DNA of 64,000 nucleotides from Jeotgalibacillus terrae (GTDB lineage Bacteria > Bacillota > Bacilli > Bacillales > Jeotgalibacillaceae), in contig NZ_JAFBDK010000008.1 in assembly GCF_016908195.1 (NCBI RefSeq), positions 106,188 through 170,187 of the forward strand, in the 5' to 3' direction. Of the stretch, positions 33,383 to 41,460 are shown one piece after another; position 1 is the stretch's first letter, and every line of letters starts with the position of its first letter. The position numbers were made by a program, and so were the translations under genes. The notes under the pieces are model-generated. The model ran no database searches, had not been told where the DNA came from, and saw only the letters and a list, made by a program, of their open reading frames with translations.

Positions 33383-35047
33383 TTAAAACGCGCCCGATCC
33401 ACCGCCGCCTCCACCAATACCACCTGCAGATCCAGTGGAGACACTTGAAGAAGCGCCAGTACTTGATGCAGAAGCGTTGGCTGCGTTGAAGCCCGGTGAG
33501 ATCGCAGTAGACAGCAGCATAATCGTTGCAATATCAACGGTGTTTGGACTGAAAGTAGGCGTTGCACCTGCAAACTTCTTTTCAACCGGACCGGAAATTT
33601 TTTCATCCTGGGTACCTAATCCGTATAGATAGACACGCATCTGCTCATCCTTTGTCCATGTGTCCTGCATAGGATTCTCCTTGATATGGTGCCATTCCCT
33701 TTTGACCATCATCCCCTCAAGTGTCCGCGGATAATAAACAAACGCGAAAGTCAGCGCTGCACCTAACAGAAAAATGGTGAAGAACAGCCCTGGCAGTAAT
33801 TCAAACAGCGGAAATAAAATCAGAAATGGAATCAGCAGTGAACTGACTGCAAAAATCAGCGTTCGCTGCTTCTTCACATTCTTCATCAGATCATGTGATT
33901 TCACTTCTTCTTTAATTGCCGCACGCCAATCTGCTTCGTACTTTCTGTAAGCCTGCTGATTGGATTCTTTAGAAGCGTACGTTTCCAGTTCTTCCACTGT
34001 GAATATTTCGCCGTTACCGATCTCATCGAAAAGCCATTGAATTAAAATCAATTCGTGGTCCAAAAGGCCATGTCGGCTGACAACCCGAAACTCTCTTTCC
34101 GTTACCTGAACCACTTTCCCTTTTCGTACAAGATCAAGCAGCGCTGTACTCAGCGCATTCCCGGAAAACATATGATGATAATTATAGGAGATCGTTGCCA
34201 TCAGCGACATGACTTCACGTGGCGCTCCATTCAGCGGCAGTTGTGCATCCGCCTCGCTTTCAAGCTTCTTACCTCTGATGACAGCTCTGATCCACATGAT
34301 TGTCAGCATAAGCGCATGAAGAGAAAGCAGAGCTATTCCTATATACATGATCCAGCCGCGTGTTTCTGCAAAGGCGGCAGCCTCTTCTGCCTGGCGATCT
34401 ATTTCGCTGATCAGTTCTGGACGGATCTCCCCACCTGTCCCTGCTGCAGCAAAAATCTCTGCATCCCATGCTGCACGGACATCTGCATTTTCACCACTTG
34501 AGACAGAACCCATATTGAATGTGACGACACCTGAAGATGCGGTTTCAGCTGTTCCTTCAGCTTCATCATAACCAAGCGCAAGCACATCCTGCGTCGGGGA
34601 AGGCGGCGTTAATGTAATGGTCATGTTTTCATAATCAGACTCATTTTCTTCACTGAAAAATGGCCAGTAAAACTCCCCCATGTCTTCATATACTTCTACA
34701 CCGTCTTCAATGACATAGGACAATGTCACAGAAATGATTTCATCCTCACCACCACGGTAAATGCGGTAAAGATTCCCTTCCTGCTCCACCTTCAGCGAGT
34801 CGCCGTTTTCTGATGCTTGAAAATCAGTAATCGCTGATCCATCCTTTGCGATCAATTCACGGGTAATGCCATTGAATTCTCCATCAAATTCATAAGTATG
34901 TGTTTCTGTCACAGTCACATCTCCGGACTCCTGAATACGCGCATCAATATCCGTGTTTTCTATTGAAAATTCCACTGCAAGCGCCTGTCCCGGAAAGATT
35001 AGGAATAATCCGAGCAAGACAGTTATCATAATTTTTAATCCGTTCAT
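33383..35047 (-). CDS. DUF2207 membrane protein with glycine-rich C-terminus
   Basis: 554 residues: signal peptide (to about ALAVEF), an extracellular beta-rich DUF2207 domain (about 25-215, with DVTVTETHTYEFDG and FYWPFFSE), a membrane segment near 235, a cytoplasmic winged-helix-like part (ALSTALLDLVRKGKVVQVTER, about 300), two membrane helices (about 400-440), and a tail GGIGGGGGGSGAF. This is the standard DUF2207 layout; function unknown. The start is ATG 35047, after AGAGGTG. Confidence 0.88.
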   Translation of the reverse strand: MNGLKIMITVLLGLFLIFPGQALAVEFSIENTDIDARIQESGDVTVTETHTYEFDGEFNGITRELIAKDGSAITDFQASENGDSLKVEQEGNLYRIYRGGEDEIISVTLSYVIEDGVEVYEDMGEFYWPFFSEENESDYENMTITLTPPSPTQDVLALGYDEAEGTAETASSGVVTFNMGSVSSGENADVRAAWDAEIFAAAGTGGEIRPELISEIDRQAEEAAAFAETRGWIMYIGIALLSLHALMLTIMWIRAVIRGKKLESEADAQLPLNGAPREVMSLMATISYNYHHMFSGNALSTALLDLVRKGKVVQVTEREFRVVSRHGLLDHELILIQWLFDEIGNGEIFTVEELETYASKESNQQAYRKYEADWRAAIKEEVKSHDLMKNVKKQRTLIFAVSSLLIPFLILFPLFELLPGLFFTIFLLGAALTFAFVYYPRTLEGMMVKREWHHIKENPMQDTWTKDEQMRVYLYGLGTQDEKISGPVEKKFAGATPTFSPNTVDIATIMLLSTAISPGFNAANASASSTGASSSVSTGSAGGIGGGGGGSGAF

Positions 35048-35122
35048 CTCGTTCACCTCTTACATGAAATACGTACATTGAAGTGAAAAGGTTTCAATTT
35101 TCTGTCTTTACCAATCATTCCA

Positions 35123-35175
35123 AAAACAAATAAACATACTCATTTCTAATGAAAATGAATATGTTTATTTGTTTT
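35123..35175 (-). terminator. AT-rich long hairpin, probable terminator of the NUDIX operon
   Basis: AAAACAAATAAACATA.TCATTT and its complement pair over about 23 bases with one mismatch around a 7-base loop. On the minus strand the stem is followed by TTTTTGG, just after the NUDIX stop. The stem is almost free of G and C, which is unusual for an intrinsic terminator. Confidence 0.6.
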
Positions 35176-35185
35176 AAAGTTGATT

Positions 35186-35791
35186 TCATCTGTATTGATC
35201 AATTCGCTCAAGCACAGTCAGATAAAATGCCGCCTGATGCGGAACAAAAGACGCCTGACTGACCATCTCGTCTACCTTCATTTTTTCTCCATCCATGACC
35301 TTAAATCCCTCTATCCTGACCTCATCACATTCACCCTTACAGAGACTGCGAAATGCCTCAAAATCAGTTCTGACAATACCGGCTACTTCATCCTGTTCAA
35401 GCATAAAATGTTGATCTGTAAAAGCACCCTTCAAAAGAAACGAATGGGCAAATTCACGGTCAATGAACCCTTTTCTTTCAGCAACACATTCAATGACGCC
35501 AAGAGACTGAAGCTGCGCGAAAGGAACCCTGATGCCAATCTCTTCTTCCATCTCTCTAATCCCGTCTTCAACTGTCTCACCAGCAAGCAGGTGACCAGCT
35601 GCAGTGATATCCAAAAGTCCGGGATAATCTTTTTTCTCTTCACTCCGCAACTGAAAATAAAGTGAATCTTCCTCCACCAGCCAGCAATGAAACGTTTCAT
35701 GCCAGAAGCCTTTTTCATGTACCTCTGACCGCATTTTTTCACCTATGTATTCATGTTGCTCATTAAATATGTTTAACCGTTCTGATTCCAT
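35186..35791 (-). CDS. NUDIX hydrolase (IPP isomerase-like, YfcD type)
   Basis: 201 residues. The NUDIX box GHLLAGETVEDGIREMEEEIGI (shown by GHLLAGETVED and REMEEEIGI, about 67-88) fits Gx5Ex7REUxEExGU. The N-terminal NEQHEYIGEKMRSEVHEKGFWHETFHCWLV is typical of the YfcD/isopentenyl-diphosphate isomerase-like subgroup. The substrate is unknown. It overlaps the preceding NUDIX gene by 19 bases, so the pair is translationally coupled. Confidence 0.87.
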   Translation of the reverse strand: MESERLNIFNEQHEYIGEKMRSEVHEKGFWHETFHCWLVEEDSLYFQLRSEEKKDYPGLLDITAAGHLLAGETVEDGIREMEEEIGIRVPFAQLQSLGVIECVAERKGFIDREFAHSFLLKGAFTDQHFMLEQDEVAGIVRTDFEAFRSLCKGECDEVRIEGFKVMDGEKMKVDEMVSQASFVPHQAAFYLTVLERIDQYR

Positions 35792-36288
35792 GGGGCCTCC
35801 TCAGACTGCTCAACTACCCGCCATTCTTTGTATACAACCGGTTCCGCTGAACATTGTTTGTTTTTGATCCAATTGAAGGCTTCAATCACTAAAGGTGATG
35901 CCTGATCCTGTGCAACCTCTTCTTCCGATATCCATGACGTGCCTAGCGCGTCCTGTCCATCAAACTGAATTGGCGCAGCAAGCGCACCCTCAACCCGTTC
36001 CACCTCATAAAATACCGCGATATGGTGAACGTGAGTGTGCTGTTTCCATGACCAGGGAAGCTTAAAATCTGCTGTGCCGATCTGGTTTTTACGAATCACT
36101 TTCAACCCCGTTTCTTCAGCGAATTCACGCTGCAGCGCCTCTGTAAGACCTTCTCCCTCTTCAAGACTTCCTCCGGGCAGGTCGTACCTGTTCCGGTAAG
36201 GGCCGCGGCTTTTCCTGATCACAAGCAGTTTATCGTTATAGATATACAAGCCATATACACCAAAAGCTCTGTGCCAGGAATTATTCAT
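35773..36288 (-). CDS. NUDIX hydrolase
   Basis: 171 residues. The NUDIX box is GGSLEEGEGLTEALQREFAEETGL (GGSLEEGEGL and REFAEETGL, about 39-62). ATG 36288 overlaps the stop of the upstream histidine phosphatase by eight bases and follows GGTGGAGCGGG. Middle gene of a three-gene operon that ends with a second NUDIX enzyme. Substrate unknown; nucleotide or sugar-nucleotide pyrophosphates are likely for the family. Confidence 0.87.
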   Translation of the reverse strand: MNNSWHRAFGVYGLYIYNDKLLVIRKSRGPYRNRYDLPGGSLEEGEGLTEALQREFAEETGLKVIRKNQIGTADFKLPWSWKQHTHVHHIAVFYEVERVEGALAAPIQFDGQDALGTSWISEEEVAQDQASPLVIEAFNWIKNKQCSAEPVVYKEWRVVEQSEEAPWNQNG

Positions 36289-36814
36289 GCCACACCCGCT
36301 CCACCGTCTTCTGTTCACTGTCAAACACATACACATCCGGATTACTGAGCCTCTGCCATCCACCGAATCCGAATCCAGCATCATACTTACTCAGGAAATG
36401 GGACAGGATCCCACCGTGCGTCACAATCAGCGTCGTGCCTTCCTTTTTGCTTTCAGCATCTACCACTTCAGATAATCTCTCTTCTGCCGCTCTTGCTGAT
36501 TCCCCACCTTCAAACACAAGCTCCGTATCCGAAAATGATTCCTCAAGCTTTTCAAGCCAGTCCGGCAGAATGTCAGCACTCAATACTCTTTCTGAGAGCT
36601 GCGGATGGATCTGTATGTCCAACCCTTTACTTTCAGCTAATGGCTGAATAGAATCAACCGCTCTTTTGAATGGACTTGAGATCATACGATTCACTTCAAT
36701 TTCTTTAAAAAACCTTATTAATGACTGTGCCTGCTTCACTCCGTCTTCTGTTAGACGTGCTTCAGGCTCCTGACCTTCAGCCTGGCAGTGTCTGATCAGA
36801 TATACTTTTGCCAT
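36281..36814 (-). CDS. Histidine phosphatase (phosphoglycerate mutase-like)
   Basis: 177 residues. The RHG-like motif is LIRHCQAEGQ (residues 5-14; here RHC rather than RHG), with a second His in LIVTHGGILSHFLS (about 137-150) and Arg in SSPFKRAVDS (about 54). Such enzymes use a phosphohistidine. The ATG 36814 start follows GGGAGTG. First gene of the operon with two NUDIX hydrolases, which suggests dephosphorylation of related nucleotides or metabolites. Confidence 0.87.
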   Translation of the reverse strand: MAKVYLIRHCQAEGQEPEARLTEDGVKQAQSLIRFFKEIEVNRMISSPFKRAVDSIQPLAESKGLDIQIHPQLSERVLSADILPDWLEKLEESFSDTELVFEGGESARAAEERLSEVVDAESKKEGTTLIVTHGGILSHFLSKYDAGFGFGGWQRLSNPDVYVFDSEQKTVERVWHE

Positions 36815-36915
36815 GATCTCACTCCCTCTTACACATTTCTTTTCAGTATACAGCATTTTTTTCCATCACTAAAAATGATCCTTTACTTCACTTAAACAAT
36901 GCTTCACACTAATTG

Positions 36916-36927
36916 GGACATATGTCC
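36916..36927. promoter_or_regulatory. Palindromic operator candidate upstream of ydcZ-crp-ydcZ
   Basis: GGACATATGTCC is a perfect 12-bp palindrome 57 bases before the first YdcZ start, in the divergent region with the phosphatase operon. A site for the Crp/Fnr regulator encoded downstream is plausible but unproven. Confidence 0.35.
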
Positions 36928-36983
36928 TTTTGAAGGTGCATGCTACGTTATACAGTTGTCCTGACAGAAAGGTGGAGAAGCAA

Positions 36984-37409
36984 ATGAAAGGTGTTCTCTT
37001 TGCACTGGCAGGCGGATTTTTTCTGACCTTTCAAAGTGTAGCGAATGCAACAATCAGTAATCAGATCGGCACCTGGCAGGCCGCTGCGATGACACAGCTT
37101 ACAGGCTTTGTGCTAGCGATCATGATCGTACTTATATTAAGAGACCGCACATATAAAGACCTCGGACAGGTGCCAAAGCTGTATGCCTCAGGCGGCGCGC
37201 TTGCTGCGATTGTCCTTTTCAGTAATATCACAGCTGTGCATCTGATGGGTGTTACACTTACGATTGGTATTTTCCTTATTGCACAGCTGGTCGCAGCCAT
37301 TATCATTGACCGGTTCGGCTGGTTCGACATGTTGAAAAAGAACATCAGCACCACACAGATTATTGGTGTTGGCCTGATGATTGCAGGCGTGATCGTGCTG
37401 AAGATCTAG
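36984..37409 (+). CDS. YdcZ (DUF606) family DMT transporter subunit
   Basis: 141 residues, five hydrophobic segments; opening MKGVLFALAGGFFLTFQSVANATIS and closing IIGVGLMIAGVIVLKI are typical of DUF606 half-size DMT proteins. ATG 36984 follows AAAGGTGG. A second, sequence-different member lies two genes on, so the two may form a heterodimer. The substrate is unknown. Confidence 0.85.
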   Translation: MKGVLFALAGGFFLTFQSVANATISNQIGTWQAAAMTQLTGFVLAIMIVLILRDRTYKDLGQVPKLYASGGALAAIVLFSNITAVHLMGVTLTIGIFLIAQLVAAIIIDRFGWFDMLKKNISTTQIIGVGLMIAGVIVLKI

Positions 37410-37420
37410 GAGATGAGGAT

Positions 37421-38098
37421 ATGACAGAACAGCTTTCACATTATCTAAAAGAATATAAACTCGACCAGCTCTTTACCGATCCGGTCTGTAAAGAAATGAA
37501 GCTGCAGACTTATCAGGCCGGCCAGCGTTTATTTTCCCAGGGCGAACAGTCAGACAGAATGCACCTGTTAGTTGAAGGAAAGCTCAAAGTCTCTATGCTC
37601 ACTCCAGAAGGAAAACGGCTGATCCTGGCATTTAAAACACCGCTGGATATCGTCGGCGATATTGAATATGTCCGGGACTGTCCATTAATTAATACCGTAG
37701 AGAGCGTCATGGAAACAACCGTGATTGAAATCCCGTATGCGATCCTCAGAAAAGAAATGGCTCATCATGCGCCATGGCTGCAATTTCTACTTGATACAGT
37801 AACTAAGAAATTTGAAATGAAGTCACATACGATGAATTTCAACCTGCTCTATCCGGTCGACGTACGCCTGGCAAGCTACCTGCTTTCGATGACGCCGGTT
37901 CAGCCAGTGATTACCTCTGCATCCCTGATTGATATCGCAGACTTGATCGGCACGAGTTATAGACATCTAAACCGTGTGCTGCAGCAATTTCAACAGGACG
38001 GATGGATTGATAAAAAGCGTGGATCAATTGAAATTAAAAATCGCCGCGCCTTACTTGAACTTGCCGGCGAAAACATTTATGAAAAGGAGGCGTTCTGA
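37421..38098 (+). CDS. Crp/Fnr family transcriptional regulator (YeiL-like)
   Basis: 225 residues: cyclic-nucleotide-binding-like beta roll (about 25-130, with GQRLFSQGEQSDRMHLLVEGKLKVS) and a C-terminal winged HTH (LIDIADLIGTSYRHLNRVLQQFQQDGWIDKKRG, about 175-207). It resembles E. coli YeiL. No N-terminal Cys cluster for an Fe-S centre is evident. It sits between two YdcZ transporter genes and overlaps the second by one base, so it very probably controls them. Confidence 0.88.
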   Translation: MTEQLSHYLKEYKLDQLFTDPVCKEMKLQTYQAGQRLFSQGEQSDRMHLLVEGKLKVSMLTPEGKRLILAFKTPLDIVGDIEYVRDCPLINTVESVMETTVIEIPYAILRKEMAHHAPWLQFLLDTVTKKFEMKSHTMNFNLLYPVDVRLASYLLSMTPVQPVITSASLIDIADLIGTSYRHLNRVLQQFQQDGWIDKKRGSIEIKNRRALLELAGENIYEKEAF

Positions 38099-38598
38099 TG
38101 GTTATCGGTATTTTACTTGCACTGTTAGGCGGCACGCTTGTCTGCCTTCAAAATACATTCAACGCAAATGTAAAAAAACAGGTCAGCGTCTGGTCGACGA
38201 CGATGCTTGTCCTAGCACTCGGATTCCTTGCTTCATTTGCAGCGGGGCTCGCATTTGAAGGCACTGCCTTATTCAGCTTCAATGCAGAGCCATGGTTCTG
38301 GTTCAGCGGAGTCGTGGGTGTTGGTGTTGTGGCCTGCGTCACACAGGGGGTTCAATCACTCGGACCCAGTCGTGCGATCTCACTCGTCATGGTCTCCCAG
38401 ATCTTCTTTGGACTCGTGTGGGACTCACTTGGATGGTTCGGACTTGAACAGGTCCCTTTCACACTGCAGTCATTTTTAGGCGTGCTCCTGATCTCAGGCG
38501 GAGTCCTGTTATTTCAGCTCGGACCTGCCCTGGAAGAAAAAGTGCGCGGACGAAAGCGGCAGACTGCTGCAAGGCGTACAGTGAAGGTGAATGGTTGA
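38098..38598 (+). CDS. YdcZ (DUF606) family DMT transporter subunit
   Basis: 166 residues, five hydrophobic segments (VIGILLALLGGTLVCLQNTFNANV; GVVGVGVVACVTQGVQSLG; FLGVLLISGGVLLFQLGP) and a basic C-terminal tail RKRQTAARR. The ATG overlaps the crp stop (TGATG). The likely partner is the 36984 gene. Confidence 0.85.
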   Translation: MVIGILLALLGGTLVCLQNTFNANVKKQVSVWSTTMLVLALGFLASFAAGLAFEGTALFSFNAEPWFWFSGVVGVGVVACVTQGVQSLGPSRAISLVMVSQIFFGLVWDSLGWFGLEQVPFTLQSFLGVLLISGGVLLFQLGPALEEKVRGRKRQTAARRTVKVNG

Positions 38599-38607
38599 TT
38601 GAATAGA

Positions 38608-38647
38608 AAATGCGTACCGGATTCAAACGAATCGGTACGCTTTTTCT
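38608..38647. terminator. Bidirectional terminator
   Basis: AAAATGCGTACCGGATTC-AAAC-GAATCGGTACGCTTTTTC; the arms GCGTACCGGATTC and GAATCGGTACGC pair except for one bulged base. Confidence 0.93.
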
Positions 38648-38648
38648 A

Positions 38649-39107
38649 TTATCCTGAACGGTTGCGGGAGATCTTTCTGAACTGAAAAGCTGTCACCCCG
38701 ATGAATAAAGTGATAAAAATCAGAGCAGCTATACCGATTTTCATCCCGGGATCACCGTTTAAACCACTCGTCTGATATTCATGTTCTCTGTAAGCTTTGA
38801 CGTACTGATCACCTGTGACTTCTACTGCGATCACATCAGCTGAATCTGTACCTGCAATCGAATAATAGTGAGTGCCTTCTTGATAAGCGTTCGAAAAGTT
38901 CCCCGAAAGTGATTCCATATCAGAGTAAGCAGTCACTTCCCCGATCTTCTCACCAACTTCTTCAACCGGTTCATCCGTGACCTGATAGACAAAACCGTCC
39001 CATACGACGAATGGATAGGCCCACGATGTGGCAAGAATACTTTGAGGAAAAAGGTTAAAAAAGAAAATGAATAATCCTATTATGGTAATGACAAGCGACT
39101 TTTTCAT
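38649..39107 (-). CDS. Secreted or membrane-anchored protein of unknown function
   Basis: 152 residues: N-terminal hydrophobic signal (VITIIGLFIFFFNLFPQSILA), an extracellular beta-rich part (about 28-115, with WAYPFVVWDGFVYQVTDE) and a C-terminal membrane helix (IGIAALIFITLFIGVTAF) before a basic tail. The type is a single-pass protein with cleaved signal. Unrecognised. ATG 39107 follows AGGGGGAAAC. Confidence 0.75.
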   Translation of the reverse strand: MKKSLVITIIGLFIFFFNLFPQSILATSWAYPFVVWDGFVYQVTDEPVEEVGEKIGEVTAYSDMESLSGNFSNAYQEGTHYYSIAGTDSADVIAVEVTGDQYVKAYREHEYQTSGLNGDPGMKIGIAALIFITLFIGVTAFQFRKISRNRSG

Positions 39108-39204
39108 TCTGTTTCCCCCTTTTTATATATGACGTTCCGCTGGCTGGTTGGTTTCTTGTTTGAAAGTATTCTTTTTCCACATAATAAAACCCTTATTACC
39201 CCAA

Positions 39205-39240
39205 ACAAAAAAGCCGTTCATCACGACTTTTTGTTTGAAA
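39205..39240 (-). terminator. Terminator downstream of repeat array B
   Basis: Minus-strand AAAAAGTCGT-GATGA-ACGGCTTTTTTG. It terminates the GNAT transcript after array B. Confidence 0.75.
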
Positions 39241-39268
39241 CTATATAGGTCATATTTCACTTTTCTGC

Positions 39269-39377
39269 GAACATGGGTGGTTTTTCTTTGAACCTCACCC
39301 GGATTTCTCCGAACACCAGCGATCAAACGCCGAACATCCGGCATTTTTCTCCGAACTTACCGCCGCGACCTCCGAAC
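39269..39377 (-). repeat. 21-base periodic repeat array B (six units)
   Basis: On the minus strand GTTC begins units at 39377, 39356, 39335, 39314, 39293 and 39272, exactly 21 bases apart. Four carry GTTCGG; the third and fifth letters vary in others (GTTCAAAGAAA, GTTCGCAGAAA). The best conserved block is GTTCGGAGAAA, then about ten variable bases. It follows the GNAT stop in the same orientation, before the 39205 terminator. Confidence 0.88.
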
Positions 39378-39404
39378 CAAGACCCCGGAACTCCAACACC
39401 AACC

Positions 39405-39908
39405 TCAAATCATCTTCTTAAAAGCCTTCACAACAATCCCGTCATCAGCCGGAACAAAATCATACTCAGGCATCCGCTCGAAACCATATTTCCCCTGGTA
39501 AAGACCAATGGCATCATCCATAAACGATCCTGTGTGCAGCCCGATCGCATCAAATCCTTTTGCCTTTGCACGCCTGATACATTCATCAATCAGCGCTGAG
39601 GCAACACCCTTTCCGCGTGCGGTGCTGTCAACAGCAAGCACCCTGATTTCCGGATAATCCATTTCATCCACATAGCCTTCATAAGCATCCGTTTTAGCCG
39701 GAAACAATGCCACACTGCCGAGAATCACGTCATTCACCTCTGCAACGATCAGATCCACATTTTCCTGCTGATCAGCTTCAGAAGAGATGGCTTTTTTCAA
39801 CGCTTCCCAATGCTCAGCCGGGACTTTTTCAATGTGATCTTCATAGGCTTTTACACGCTGCTCACGAATGAATGGCAGCTCTTCTTTTCTCGCGTCACGA
39901 ATCATCAT
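39405..39908 (-). CDS. GNAT family N-acetyltransferase
   Basis: 167 residues. Motif A is IRVLAVDSTARGKGVASALIDECIRRAK (about 97-124), and LHTGSFMDDAIGLYQGKYGFERMPEYDF is the C-terminal block. ATG 39908 follows AGGAGG by nine bases. It begins five bases after the hydroquinone reductase stop, so the two form an operon. The substrate is unknown. Array B follows its stop. Confidence 0.86.
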   Translation of the reverse strand: MMIRDARKEELPFIREQRVKAYEDHIEKVPAEHWEALKKAISSEADQQENVDLIVAEVNDVILGSVALFPAKTDAYEGYVDEMDYPEIRVLAVDSTARGKGVASALIDECIRRAKAKGFDAIGLHTGSFMDDAIGLYQGKYGFERMPEYDFVPADDGIVVKAFKKMI

Positions 39909-39912
39909 ATGC

Positions 39913-40899
39913 TTATCCCTCCTCAAACCGCAGAAACTTATCTGACGTTCCAAGCTTCTCCCTGTCATGCGGCTCATTCCAGACGGTCAGGTCAGGCCCT
40001 TTTGGCAGGATACGCGTTTCAGACTGATCAGGATTAATGGTAATTGATACATGGTAGTGCTCTTTAATCGCATCAAATTCAGTCGTATCACCAAAACCTT
40101 CTGTCTGATAAAGATCACGCGCATAACCCCACAGATTCGGAAACTCACGCAGCAGATTGCGGTTTGTATTAAAGCCGTTATAATACGCTGCATCGAAACG
40201 GGCAAGCGTAGTATATAGTCTCACGTCAGAATCCGTTATGAAATCCCCATGCAGAAATCGGCGGTCAGCAAGACGTTCTTCGAGTGCATCCAGTCGTTCG
40301 AAAAGTGTATCAAACGCAGCTTCATACGCCTCCTGAGACTGTGCAAAACCGCATTTATACACGCCGTTATTCACTTCATGAAAAATCACTTCATTTAATT
40401 CATCTATCTCAGTTCGCAAGTGCTCAGGATAAAGATTCGGCGCATGTTCTTTATGAAATGGACGCCAGACCGTTTCAAAGTAATTCGTCATGTTAAAATA
40501 ATCATTGTTCACTGCTTTTTTCGTCTGCAGATCGACCATTACCGGCACAGTTGGCCTCCCATCATAATCAGGATCAGCATTGAAATAGACGTCGCTTACA
40601 TATTCAACGTCTAGAACCGGGTCACGGCCGCCTTCATCAAGTGTAAACGCCCAATCTACACGGCCAATTCTCGGGCGGAGCGGACTTGCTTTACCGAGGC
40701 TGATTGCATTTTCGAGTCCAAGCACCCTGCGCACAATCACCTGGCGATGCGCCCATGGGCATGCAGCTGACCATAATAATCTGTAGCGTCCGCTTTCAAC
40801 AGGCAGCTCGCCTTCCCCGCTGCCAAACGGTGTAACAAAACGGTTAACCTGTCTTTTAAATGAACCATCCTTACTGATTTCAGCAGGCTTTTTTGACAT
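39913..40899 (-). CDS. Glutathionyl-hydroquinone reductase-like GST (YqjG/Xi class)
   Basis: 328 residues. The thioredoxin-fold catalytic loop SAACPWAHRQVIVRRVLGLE (Cys about 47) and the C-terminal DSDVRLYTTLARFDAAYYNGF helix place it in the Xi-class GSTs that reduce glutathionyl-hydroquinones. VPVMVDLQTKKAVNNDYFNM supplies the cis-Pro and Asn/Asp part of the thiol site. Bacillota generally use bacillithiol rather than glutathione, so the natural co-substrate may differ. ATG 40899; cotranscribed with the GNAT gene. Confidence 0.9.
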   Translation of the reverse strand: MSKKPAEISKDGSFKRQVNRFVTPFGSGEGELPVESGRYRLLWSAACPWAHRQVIVRRVLGLENAISLGKASPLRPRIGRVDWAFTLDEGGRDPVLDVEYVSDVYFNADPDYDGRPTVPVMVDLQTKKAVNNDYFNMTNYFETVWRPFHKEHAPNLYPEHLRTEIDELNEVIFHEVNNGVYKCGFAQSQEAYEAAFDTLFERLDALEERLADRRFLHGDFITDSDVRLYTTLARFDAAYYNGFNTNRNLLREFPNLWGYARDLYQTEGFGDTTEFDAIKEHYHVSITINPDQSETRILPKGPDLTVWNEPHDREKLGTSDKFLRFEEG

Positions 40900-40980
40900 C
40901 CAAATCCCTCTTCCCTTTTCAGAAATTTCAGATCTGTCACTGTTATCTCATTTCCGAGTAAAACAATCAAGAATGATGGA

Positions 40981-41460
40981 CTAGAGAATGCGCTGGGTCA
41001 TTAATTCCTTAAAATGCGTGTAATCACGATAACGATCAGTTTTTAAAAAACCATGTTTTTCATAAAAATGTGCGGCTTTTACAGTGTCCGTGAATAGTAC
41101 GATCCTATGAAAGTGATCAGCAGATAAAGAAAGGATATGTGCAAGCAGAATCGCCCCAACACCTTTTCCCCGATCAGCGCTCCTGACATAAAAACGCCTG
41201 AGCCTGCCAGTCGACATATCGCCTGCTGACTTCTGACGATTGATCCCACCAATCGCAACCACATCACTACTCGAATTCATGATGTACCAAAGCCCTTCAC
41301 CTTCCAAAGAAAAACGGTTTGACTCACTCTCATAGTCATCTTCAAGCCTTTGCAGAAAACGAAAACCTTCCGACAGGCTTTCATCTATCAGGCTGCTAAT
41401 ATCCGGCAGAGGGTCTGCAGGATTAACTCTATGTATATGAATATCATTGTTATTCAACAT
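40981..41460 (-). CDS. GNAT family N-acetyltransferase
   Basis: 159 residues. RRFYVRSADRGKGVGAILLAHILSL is motif A (about 90-115), and LFTDTVKAAHFYEKHGFLKTDRYRDYTHF is the C-terminal block. ATG 41460, eight bases after GGAG, overlaps the kinase-like gene stop by seven bases. The substrate is unknown. Confidence 0.85.
   Translation of the reverse strand: MLNNNDIHIHRVNPADPLPDISSLIDESLSEGFRFLQRLEDDYESESNRFSLEGEGLWYIMNSSSDVVAIGGINRQKSAGDMSTGRLRRFYVRSADRGKGVGAILLAHILSLSADHFHRIVLFTDTVKAAHFYEKHGFLKTDRYRDYTHFKELMTQRIL

Noticed and set aside
34055..34501. Plus-strand frame of 148 codons antisense to the DUF2207 gene
   Set aside because: Shadow of the real gene; no ribosome site and Cys/His-rich nonsense composition.
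39123..39344. A minus-strand frame reading VRRxxxx repeats
   Set aside because: No convincing start or ribosome site; it covers array B and a terminator. Kept as a possibility only in the array finding.
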